Assembly (NCBI GenBank): GCA_051009015.1
Contig: JBPCWZ010000016.1
Coordinates: 1 to 6,385, forward strand
Origin: JAHRAH01 sp051009015
GTDB taxonomy: Bacteria > Pseudomonadota > Gammaproteobacteria > Tethybacterales > Persebacteraceae
Direction of reading: 5' to 3'
DNA length: 6,385 nucleotides
Positions 1-4,953 of this stretch are shown in pieces. The translations under genes were made by a program, and so were the position numbers. The notes beneath the pieces are model-generated. The model had not been told where the DNA came from, did not search any database, and saw only the letters and a program-made list of their open reading frames with translations. The stretch's first letter is position 1; each line of letters begins with the position of its first letter.

Positions 1-87
1 GGAGAATCCAGCGAAATCTGGCAACTGCTGCGCGATGCGGCGCGTGAAATGAGATGCAAGGGCCACCCCGGACTTTGCCGCAAATAA
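1..87 (+). CDS. Possible 3' end of an unidentified gene (partial)
   Basis: Frame 1 is open from the left edge to a TAA at 85-87 and would encode the last 28 residues of a protein, including a plausible amphipathic stretch (EIWQLLRDAAREM) and ending HPGLCRK. The other two + frames close earlier, at about 43-50. I recognise no family. The opposite strand is also open across this stretch, so coding on + is not proven. The fragment is followed within 100 nt by palindromic sequence and then by the convergent - strand gene, which fits a gene end. It is equally possible that nothing is encoded here. Confidence 0.25.
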   Translation, partial: GESSEIWQLLRDAAREMRCKGHPGLCRK

Positions 88-92
88 TAATG

Positions 93-118
93 GCAAAGCC
101 CCGAAGGGGCGCCCTTGC
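93..118 (-). terminator. GC-rich hairpin, possible terminator of the - strand gene
   Basis: A perfect GCCCC/GGGGC stem with a 3-nt loop lies at 98-110. Read on the - strand it is followed by TTTGCC and an AT-rich run, resembling a weak intrinsic terminator about 90 nt beyond the stop of the copper/heme protein gene. An outer GCAA/TTGC pairing (93-96 with 115-118) could lengthen it with bulges. The T-tract is short. On the + strand no T-run follows, so it would not obviously terminate the partial frame ending at 87. Confidence 0.35.
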
Positions 119-131
119 GGCTGCGTGTGGT

Positions 132-199
132 TTCCCGCTTTCGCGGGAATGACGAAAGAGGCGGGAATGACGGGTTTTATGAATTCCCGCTTTTTCGGG
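132..199. repeat. Short palindromic repeat cluster with GCGGGAATGACG units
   Basis: TTCCCGC (132-138) pairs perfectly with GCGGGAA (143-149) across a 4-nt loop. The 12-nt word GCGGGAATGACG occurs at 143-154 and again at 161-172. GCGGGAAT (161-168) also pairs with ATTCCCGC (183-190), and CCCG/CGGG pair at 186-189/196-199 just beyond the convergent stop codon at 200. The ATTCCC...GGGAAT design is like short interspersed palindromic repeats known from several proteobacteria, for example the dRS3 elements of Neisseria. Whether it is dispersed in this genome cannot be seen from one window. It may also contribute to 3'-end formation or mRNA stability of the - strand transcript. Confidence 0.55.
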
Positions 200-1981
200 T
201 TATGGCGCGGCGCTTCGCAACCAACTTGCCTGGGATGCTTCTGACAGGGCTTTGCGGTTGTTCCAATCGTCCGGGATTATTCCCATCCATATCTCCGCCA
301 TCTCTTCTTCCGATGCCCAGCCCCATTTGATATCCTGCGGCGGGTCGTGCGGGTTTTCCGGATTCTTCGCCGAGTTGTCATACGAAAATACCGCCTCCAA
401 ACGACTGCCCGCCGGAATGTGCATCGGCTCGCGCAAAGCATAAATGCTTTGCCAATCCAAATCCCAATCTGTTATGTGCGCCAACTCGTGCTTTTTGCCA
501 TCCGGCAAATGCACCGAAAATATCGCCTCTTTGCCGATATAGTGCATGTGCGGCAGAAAATCCACCAGCGTAAAACCAACCGGCACATCCATATAAAACC
601 GCCGCCGGTAATCCGCCTCGCCCGCCGGAATGTCCAAATCCTGCGTGCCTATCAAAACGCCGTCCAGATAGTGCGGCGTTTCCTTGTCGGCAAAATAAAA
701 GGCGATGGCGCTTTGGTCTTTTGCCGCTTTGCCCGAAAGTTTGTAGTGTATCTCTATCACGATATCCGCCGCCGCCGGAAGATATATCCCGTACATCGGG
801 CGGCGCGAAGGTTCGGCACCCGGCACCCAGCCGCCAATGCCAAAACTATCGGCATCTTCCGCATTGTCGTAGGACATAAAAGCGCCCGTGCCGAAAACCG
901 AAAAACCCTGCACTTCGTCTTTGGCATCCTCGCGCCGCGCCTTGCCGGAATAATCGGCGAAAAAGTTGGCATGATGCACTACGCTGGTATCGCCGGGGCG
1001 AAAATCCACGCCTATCAAAGTTTTGTCTTCCGTCAAGCCCGAAGGCAATACGAAATAACGATAGATATCCTTGCCCTGTGCCGGGACGGCAAAAGGTTGC
1101 GGCATCGTCAGCACCAAATCCGGCGCGCCCAATCTCCACTTGGCATCGCCGAGTTTGACTTTTGGCGGGGCATCGGTCATCTCGCCAAGCGGCGCGCCCG
1201 AGTCCGCCCAATCGGCAAACATCTTTATCTGCCGCGCCGATAAGATACGCTCGTTGCGGTATAAACCCGGCTTGGGTTTGAGTTTCCACGGCGGCATTCT
1301 GCGCGTTTGTGCGACTTGTTTGAGTATCGGGGCGAATGCGCGCGCCAAATCATATCCCTCCAGCGAAAACGGCGCGATGCCGCCGCTGCGATGACATTCC
1401 AAGCAATTCGCCGCTATCAATGGCGCAATGTCGCGGTGATAGGTCGGCTTGTTTGTTGATGCGGGCGCGGCAACCGGGCAGGGTTTTGGCGCGGCTGTCA
1501 ATGACTTGTCAAACTTGCCGTCCGCCTTGCCGCTGTATTGTTGTTTGCCGCCGATATCATAAGCAAATGCCATCGGCACCGCGGCGACATTCGCCCGCGA
1601 TGCCAAATCATCGGACGGGTCGGCAAATATTGGAAAGGTGAATTGATGACGCTGTTGAAAGGCGCGGGCTTTTTGCCATTCGTCATCGGCGGCGAGGAAT
1701 ACGCCATAAACAAAATCGCCGCGCTGTCTTGTTTGTTTGGCGAGTTTGTTTATCTGCCGCGCATAATCCGCGCTTATCGGGCATTCTTCGGCAAAATACA
1801 AAAGCACGGCGCCGCCCGCCGCTTCTTTTTCGTCGCCGATGGCGTGGATGTTGCCGTCCGCCGCCAAAAACTTGCCGCCGATGAAAAACGGCGGCAACTC
1901 GTCCGCCGCAACGGCAAAACCGCCGCCCGCCGACGACAACACAAAAGCCGCCGCCAGCAAAAAGGTATTTGTTGTTTTCAT
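200..1981 (-). CDS. Exported redoxin / cytochrome c / PHM-like copper monooxygenase fusion protein
   Basis: This 593-residue protein appears to be exported. Residues 1-25 form a signal peptide ending AVA before ADE. Residues about 30-160 resemble a redoxin/AhpC-TSA domain with a single cysteine (C67, in ECPIS). Residues about 180-262 hold a cytochrome c-type segment with CLECH (C193, C196, H197) and a likely axial methionine in RRMPPW (M229). Residues about 285-570 resemble the type II copper, ascorbate-dependent monooxygenase (PHM/DBH) fold. By comparison with PHM I place one copper site at H336, H337 and H412 (VVHH, EIHY) and the other at H478, H480 and M561 (PHMHY, EEEM). Family knowledge predicts copper-dependent hydroxylation or other oxidative chemistry in the periplasm, with the heme passing electrons; the substrate is unknown. 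The ATG at 1981 is supported by a GGGGAGC ribosome site and a TATAAT box upstream. It stands alone here, divergent from the atp operon, with no visible functional link to it. Confidence 0.9.
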   Translation of the reverse strand: MKTTNTFLLAAAFVLSSAGGGFAVAADELPPFFIGGKFLAADGNIHAIGDEKEAAGGAVLLYFAEECPISADYARQINKLAKQTRQRGDFVYGVFLAADDEWQKARAFQQRHQFTFPIFADPSDDLASRANVAAVPMAFAYDIGGKQQYSGKADGKFDKSLTAAPKPCPVAAPASTNKPTYHRDIAPLIAANCLECHRSGGIAPFSLEGYDLARAFAPILKQVAQTRRMPPWKLKPKPGLYRNERILSARQIKMFADWADSGAPLGEMTDAPPKVKLGDAKWRLGAPDLVLTMPQPFAVPAQGKDIYRYFVLPSGLTEDKTLIGVDFRPGDTSVVHHANFFADYSGKARREDAKDEVQGFSVFGTGAFMSYDNAEDADSFGIGGWVPGAEPSRRPMYGIYLPAAADIVIEIHYKLSGKAAKDQSAIAFYFADKETPHYLDGVLIGTQDLDIPAGEADYRRRFYMDVPVGFTLVDFLPHMHYIGKEAIFSVHLPDGKKHELAHITDWDLDWQSIYALREPMHIPAGSRLEAVFSYDNSAKNPENPHDPPQDIKWGWASEEEMAEIWMGIIPDDWNNRKALSEASQASWLRSAAP

Positions 1982-1988
1982 TGTAATG

Positions 1989-1995
1989 CTCCCCG
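1989..1995 (-). promoter_or_regulatory. Ribosome binding site of the copper/heme protein gene
   Basis: Read on the - strand, GGGGAGC lies 7 nt before the ATG at 1981. This good Shine-Dalgarno match fixes the start that gives a classic signal peptide. Confidence 0.7.
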
Positions 1996-2007
1996 ATATG
2001 CCAAGGT

Positions 2008-2013
2008 ATTATA
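2008..2013 (-). promoter_or_regulatory. Candidate -10 box (TATAAT) for the - strand gene
   Basis: A perfect TATAAT on the - strand lies 26 nt upstream of the ATG at 1981, predicting a leader of about 20 nt that just includes the ribosome site. No good -35 hexamer sits 16-18 nt further upstream; that place is occupied by a CCGC-TTT-GCGG hairpin (2025-2035). The promoter may therefore need an activator, or the hairpin may act as an operator. That role is inference. Confidence 0.5.
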
Positions 2014-2080
2014 GTATCAATAAACCGCTTTGCGGCGTTTTTATCGCGCCGATACAGGCATAACAACATAATCAAAATGG

Positions 2081-2150
2081 CGGTTGTCAATTGGCGGATG
2101 CCGGTTGCCGGATGGCAAATGACGGATGGCGGCGGGCGGTTTCGGGGTTT
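2081..2150. repeat. Degenerate 14-bp tandem repeat between divergent promoters
   Basis: CGGATG occurs at 2095, 2109 and 2123, exactly 14 bp apart. In the same register CGGTTG starts at 2081 and CGGTTT at 2137. This gives about five imperfect 14-bp units with a conserved CGGWTG head and a variable tail. The array ends at the atp promoter: its last base overlaps the first base of the -35 hexamer at 2150. It contains no plausible gene. It could be a decayed minisatellite or a set of binding sites. Confidence 0.5.
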
Positions 2151-2177
2151 TGCCATTGGACTTTTTTTGCCTATATT
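2150..2177 (+). promoter_or_regulatory. Candidate sigma70-type promoter of the atp operon
   Basis: TTGCCA (2150-2155, 5 of 6 consensus bases) and TATATT (2172-2177, 5 of 6) are separated by 16 bp and predict a transcript start near 2184, upstream of every possible atpI start. The spacer contains a run of seven T. A second perfect TATAAT at 2212-2217 lacks a convincing -35 and overlaps the first possible atpI ATG. If used, it would force a start further downstream. Confidence 0.5.
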
Positions 2178-2215
2178 TTGCCAAAGGTGAAAAAATTGCC
2201 GCAAAATGATTTATA

Positions 2216-2632
2216 ATGCGCTTGCCAATGTTGTTAAGAGGCGGATTGTTGCGAATGGTTGTGGTTGCGCTCGGCGCGGCGGGTTTTGCCGCCGTTGCTC
2301 TGACGGCGGCGGCTTTTGCCATCGGCGGCGGCGCTTTTGCCAATACCATTTCGGCTTTTGCCGCCTTCGCCGCCGTCTTCGCGCCGCAACTTCTGCTATT
2401 GATGGCTTATGCCAAAGGTTGCGATACGCGGCGGGCTTTTATGCTTTGGGCGATGAAGTTTTCGCTGGTGTTTTTGCTGATGGCGGTTGCCGCGCGCGGG
2501 CTTGGCGCGCTGTCGCTGCTTGCCGCGCCGGGCTTTGTTTTTGGCGTTGTCGCCGGTGTCGGCGTCAATCTTTACACGGCGGCAAAGATGACAATGGAAG
2601 TTGCCGCGCACAACAAGCGGCGGGTTAATTGA
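2216..2632 (+). CDS. atpI: ATP synthase protein I (AtpI), assembly factor
   Basis: This is a small, very hydrophobic protein with four predicted membrane helices (from the first ATG, about residues 14-36, 44-66, 78-94 and 98-121) and a basic tail (HNKRRVN). Size, topology, the MKF lysine at the start of the third helix and its place directly before atpB identify the poorly conserved AtpI family. The family is thought to assist assembly of the c-ring and possibly Mg2+ supply; it is not part of the finished enzyme. The start is unsettled. The interval given uses the outermost ATG (2216), which has no ribosome site. AAGAGG at 2236-2241 better serves TTG 2249 (7-nt spacing) or ATG 2255, giving about 125-127 residues, nearer the family norm. 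Its TGA lies one nucleotide before atpB. Confidence 0.82.
   Translation: MRLPMLLRGGLLRMVVVALGAAGFAAVALTAAAFAIGGGAFANTISAFAAFAAVFAPQLLLLMAYAKGCDTRRAFMLWAMKFSLVFLLMAVAARGLGALSLLAAPGFVFGVVAGVGVNLYTAAKMTMEVAAHNKRRVN
2236..2241 (+). promoter_or_regulatory. Shine-Dalgarno-like site bearing on the atpI start
   Basis: AAGAGG is the only good ribosome-site match near the atpI 5' end. It lies 7 nt before an in-frame TTG at 2249 and 13 nt before an ATG at 2255, but inside the reading frame if translation begins at 2216 or 2228. It therefore argues for a shorter AtpI. Confidence 0.4.
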
Positions 2633-2633
2633 C

Positions 2634-3455
2634 ATGGCGGCATCCGAAGTTATCCCCTGGCCTTCTACTATCGCCGAATATATCGGCGGGCATTTGCAGC
2701 GCTATTCCGTTGGCGAACAAACGCCGGGGATAGTGACGACGGCTTGGCATTTGGACACTTTGCTGATATCGTGGCTGATTGCCGTTGCGGGTTTTGGCTT
2801 TTTGCGCTATGTCGCCGCGCGGGCGAAGGTGGCGCAGCCGACCCGGTCGCAGGTCGCTTGCGAGATGCTGGTGGATTTTTTTGACAGGCAAGTGCGCGAT
2901 TTGCTGCCCAATGCGCCGCCGATTGTCGGTCCTTTGGCGGTGACGATATTTGTCTGGGTGGTGCTGATGAACACGATGGATTTAGTGCCGGTGGATTTGA
3001 TTGCCTCAACCGGTTATGTTTTGACCGGTTCGGTGCCGCACTTTAAGATATTGTCAACGGCGGATTTGAGTTTGACTCTGGCACTGGCTTTGTCGGTTTT
3101 TTTCCTGACGCTGTATTATGGACTCAAGGTCAAGGGCGTGGGCGGTTTTTTGCACGAGGTGGTGATGGTGCCATTCGGGGCAAAACTTTTTCCGGCTAAC
3201 ATCTTATTGCGTCTTGTTGAGGAAGTTGCCCGCCCGTTTTCGCTTTCCATGCGCTTGTATGGTAATATGCTTGCCGCCGAGTTGATATTTTTGCTTATCG
3301 CAGGACTGTCGTTTGCCGCGCCGTGGGCGTTTATGACGCAGTTTATTTTTGGCGGTCCCTGGGCGATATACCATATTCTGGTAGTGCCGCTGCAAGCGTA
3401 CATTTTTGCCGTGCTGTCGGTGGTCTATCTGGCGATGGCGCACGAAAAACACTGA
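2634..3455 (+). CDS. atpB: F1Fo ATP synthase subunit a
   Basis: This is the 273-residue Fo subunit a, the static half of the proton channel pressed against the c-ring. The essential arginine is R207 in SMRLYGNM (R210 in E. coli). N211, E216, H247 and Q254 match E. coli N214, E219, H245 and Q252 in order and spacing. Further signatures are LMNTMDLVPVDL (residues 111-122) and the C-terminal LQAYIFAVLSVVYLAMA. The protein has about five or six membrane helices and normal length. I chose ATG 2634, one nucleotide after the atpI stop, because MAASEVIPWPSTIAEYIGGHL fits family N-termini; an in-frame TTG at 2601 would add 11 atypical residues. The ribosome site is weak, so coupling to atpI is likely. 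Confidence 0.97.
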   Translation: MAASEVIPWPSTIAEYIGGHLQRYSVGEQTPGIVTTAWHLDTLLISWLIAVAGFGFLRYVAARAKVAQPTRSQVACEMLVDFFDRQVRDLLPNAPPIVGPLAVTIFVWVVLMNTMDLVPVDLIASTGYVLTGSVPHFKILSTADLSLTLALALSVFFLTLYYGLKVKGVGGFLHEVVMVPFGAKLFPANILLRLVEEVARPFSLSMRLYGNMLAAELIFLLIAGLSFAAPWAFMTQFIFGGPWAIYHILVVPLQAYIFAVLSVVYLAMAHEKH

Positions 3456-3460
3456 CAAAA

Positions 3461-3465
3461 AGGAG
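3461..3465 (+). promoter_or_regulatory. Strong ribosome binding site of atpE
   Basis: AGGAG with 8-nt spacing to the ATG at 3474 is one of the clearest ribosome sites in the operon. It fits the known need to make about ten c subunits per complex. It also fixes the start that includes the N-terminal extension. Confidence 0.75.
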
Positions 3466-3473
3466 AAAACACA

Positions 3474-3764
3474 ATGAAAAATGACATTATCTACAAAAGC
3501 GCGGTGCTCGCACTCGCGCTTGTTGCCATGCCGGCTTTTGCCGATGCGGAGATTAAGAAAGGGTTGATAGCGGTCGGCTTCGGGCTTGCGGGTTTGGGTG
3601 CCGCTGTCGGCATCGGCCTTCTCGCCGGCCGCTTTCTGGAAGCGATTGCGCGGCAGCCGGAGTTGGAAAGCAAACTGTTCGGCAGGTTTCTCCTGACCGC
3701 CGGTTTGACCGATGCCGTGCCGCTTATCGCCATCGCGCTGGCGTTCATAATGCTGTTCCTGTGA
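3474..3764 (+). CDS. atpE: F1Fo ATP synthase subunit c with N-terminal signal-like extension
   Basis: This is the c-ring proteolipid, a two-helix hairpin that carries protons through Fo. Helix 1 has the glycine-rich packing motif (GLAGLGAAVGIGLLAG, residues 37-52), the polar loop has RQPE (60-63), and helix 2 carries the proton-binding aspartate D80 in GLTDAVPLIAIAL (E. coli D61). The position of the Na+-ligand glutamine of sodium-type c subunits is I47, so a proton ring is expected. The 96 residues exceed the E. coli length of 79. Residues 1-23 look like a cleavable signal peptide: a short basic start, AVLALALVAMPAFA, then DAE. Cleavage after A23 would leave 73 residues with the N-terminus in the periplasm, the correct topology. 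The strong ribosome site supports the long start. The stop shares its A with a possible atpF ATG (TGATG). Confidence 0.95.
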   Translation: MKNDIIYKSAVLALALVAMPAFADAEIKKGLIAVGFGLAGLGAAVGIGLLAGRFLEAIARQPELESKLFGRFLLTAGLTDAVPLIAIALAFIMLFL

Positions 3765-4336
3765 TGGATGCGGCGATGAAAAACGCCAACTGTTACCGGG
3801 CTACATTTGGCGCGTTTGCGCTGGCTTTGTCGGCAACGGCAAATGCGGCGGAGGGCGAATTTAAGTTGCTCAGCGTAACCACGCTACTCGGGCAAATCAT
3901 CACTTTCGCCGTTTTGGTGTGGTTTATGATGAAGTTTGTCTGGCCGCCGCTGATGACGAAGATTGACGACCGGCGCAAACAAATCGCCGACGGGCTTGCC
4001 GCAGCAGAGCGCGGCAAGAAAGATCTGGCGGATGCCGCCGCCGAAAAAACTTCCATCATCAAAGAAGCGCGCGCCGACGCAAGCCGGATAGTCGCCGATG
4101 GCAAGGAACAAAAAACCGCCGTCATCGCCCAGGCGCGAAGCGAAGCCGAAACCGAACGCGCCCGCATAGTAGAGCAGGGGCGGCGCGAAGTGGAAAGCGA
4201 AAAGGCAGCCATGCGGCGCGAGTTGCAAAAGAAACTCGGCGGGCTTGCGGTCGCCGGTGCCAAGCGCATTTTGGAACGCGAAGTTGACCCGAAGGCGCAT
4301 GCCGATATCATTGATTCTTTGCGCGAGAAGATCTGA
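3764..4336 (+). CDS. atpF: F1Fo ATP synthase subunit b with N-terminal signal-like extension
   Basis: This is the Fo stator subunit b: one membrane helix followed by a long charged coiled coil that reaches up to F1. Numbered from ATG 3776, the helix spans about 34-52, followed by KFVWPPLMTKIDDRRKQIAD (53-72), very close to E. coli b with the conserved arginine at R67. The Ala/Glu/Lys/Arg-rich dimerising stalk then runs to LREKI. The bare family domain would be about 156 residues; the extra N-terminus (MKNANCYRATFGAFALALSA, then TANA before AEG) looks like a signal peptide whose removal leaves the N-terminus outside, the correct topology. The start is uncertain: ATG 3764 overlaps the atpE stop as TGATG and is used here for coupling, while ATG 3776 gives the cleaner signal peptide. 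Only one b gene is present, with no b' partner. Confidence 0.94.
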   Translation: MDAAMKNANCYRATFGAFALALSATANAAEGEFKLLSVTTLLGQIITFAVLVWFMMKFVWPPLMTKIDDRRKQIADGLAAAERGKKDLADAAAEKTSIIKEARADASRIVADGKEQKTAVIAQARSEAETERARIVEQGRREVESEKAAMRRELQKKLGGLAVAGAKRILEREVDPKAHADIIDSLREKI

Positions 4337-4386
4337 TGCGGGCGGCGGGCGGTTTTGACGCACAACCGGCAACCGCCGGAGGATAA
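4336..4386 (+). CDS. 16-codon mini-ORF bridging atpF and atpH (possible coupling peptide)
   Basis: An ATG shares its A with the atpF stop (TGATG at 4334-4338). It opens a 16-codon frame, MRAAGGFDAQPATAGG, ending in TAA at 4384-4386, three nucleotides before the atpH ATG and directly after the atpH ribosome site. Ribosomes finishing atpF could reinitiate here and be delivered to atpH, also opening the hairpin in this gap. The peptide resembles nothing known and probably has no function itself. A chance frame is possible in such a short GC-rich gap. Confidence 0.25.
   Translation: MRAAGGFDAQPATAGG
4348..4377 (+). promoter_or_regulatory. Inverted repeat in the atpF-atpH gap
   Basis: GGCGGTT (4348-4354) pairs perfectly with AACCGCC (4371-4377) across a 16-nt loop, ending immediately before the atpH ribosome site GGAGGA at 4378-4383. 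No T-run follows, so it is not a terminator. It could tune atpH translation or mark an mRNA processing boundary; this is inference. Confidence 0.35.
4378..4383 (+). promoter_or_regulatory. Ribosome binding site of atpH
   Basis: GGAGGA, a near-perfect Shine-Dalgarno sequence, lies 6 nt before the ATG at 4390. It adjoins the inverted repeat and lies inside the mini-ORF, where it encodes the final Gly-Gly. Confidence 0.75.
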
Positions 4387-4389
4387 GCC

Positions 4390-4953
4390 ATGCGCGGCAT
4401 TGTTCGGCCTTATGCGGCGGCGGCGTTTTCGTTTGCCTACGCCAAAAACGCCCTGACGCGCGAGCGCGACATTCTCGGCGAATGGTCGGCATCGCTGACA
4501 TTGATGGCATCGGCGGCGGCGGAAGTTATGCGGCAAACACAAGGGCGCGGTTTGCTCGGCGATGAAGAACTGGCGGGTGCCGTCAGGGAGTTGAGCGGCG
4601 AGAAAGACCGGTCGCGGCTTAACTTTGTGGATATTCTCGCGGAAAACCGCCGCTTGCGGCTTTTGCCGGAGATAGCGGAGATGTTTGAAGAACTGCGCCG
4701 CGAAAGCGCGGGCGTTGTTGAAGTGCGCGTGGAATGCGCGAGGATGCCGGACGAACAAACCAAAGCGCAGTTGGAAAAGATTATGGCAAAATGGACCGGC
4801 GCCAAAGTGCGGGCGCATTTTGAGGAAAATGCCGATTTGCTCGGCGGCGTGCGCGCTTACGCCCGCGATGATGTTTTGGACGCCAGCATTCGCGGGCGCT
4901 TGAATAATATGGCGGCGCTGGTCGGCGCCGCGAAAGAGGAGACACAACAATGA
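4390..4953 (+). CDS. atpH: F1Fo ATP synthase subunit delta
   Basis: This is the delta (OSCP-type) subunit of 187 residues, which sits on top of F1 and ties the alpha subunits to the b stalk. The N-terminal helical domain begins with the family signature IVRPYAAAAFSFA (residues 4-16). FVDILAENRRLRLLPEIAEMF (79-99, the helix leaving that domain) and the C-terminal LLGGVRAYARDDVLDASIRG (150-169), followed by RLNNM, match the conserved delta pattern; E. coli has a comparable GSVRGRL. It is slightly longer than E. coli delta (177), partly through a polar tail, KEETQQ. The start is set by GGAGGA upstream and by the family N-terminus. It is separated from atpF by a 53-nt gap and overlaps atpA by four nucleotides (ATGA), implying coupled translation. 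Confidence 0.95.
   Translation: MRGIVRPYAAAAFSFAYAKNALTRERDILGEWSASLTLMASAAAEVMRQTQGRGLLGDEELAGAVRELSGEKDRSRLNFVDILAENRRLRLLPEIAEMFEELRRESAGVVEVRVECARMPDEQTKAQLEKIMAKWTGAKVRAHFEENADLLGGVRAYARDDVLDASIRGRLNNMAALVGAAKEETQQ
4935..4941 (+). promoter_or_regulatory. Ribosome binding site of atpA
   Basis: AGAGGAG, within the 3' end of atpH, lies 8 nt before the ATG at 4950 and supports that start. Confidence 0.7.

Noticed and set aside
347..1243. 298-codon + strand frame inside the copper/heme protein gene
   Set aside because: The - strand frame has a signal peptide, a heme motif and ordered copper ligands; the + frame is Arg-rich and featureless.
2021..2041. CCGC-TTT-GCGG followed by TTTTT on the + strand, terminator-like
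   Set aside because: The stem is only 4 bp and no + strand gene lies upstream to be terminated. It was noted only as a possible operator for the - strand promoter.
2085..2090. Perfect TTGACA (-35 consensus) on the - strand
   Set aside because: No acceptable -10 hexamer lies 16-18 bp downstream, and it is too far from the TATAAT at 2008-2013. It is also part of the 14-bp repeat array.
3474..3764. Possible sodium-driven c-ring
   Set aside because: The glutamine of the Na+ site in helix 1 is replaced by I47, and the helix 2 carboxylate is D80 in a proton-type context.
3793..4950. 385-codon - strand frame opposite atpF and atpH
   Set aside because: It is the mirror of two conserved genes, has low-complexity composition and shows no family features.
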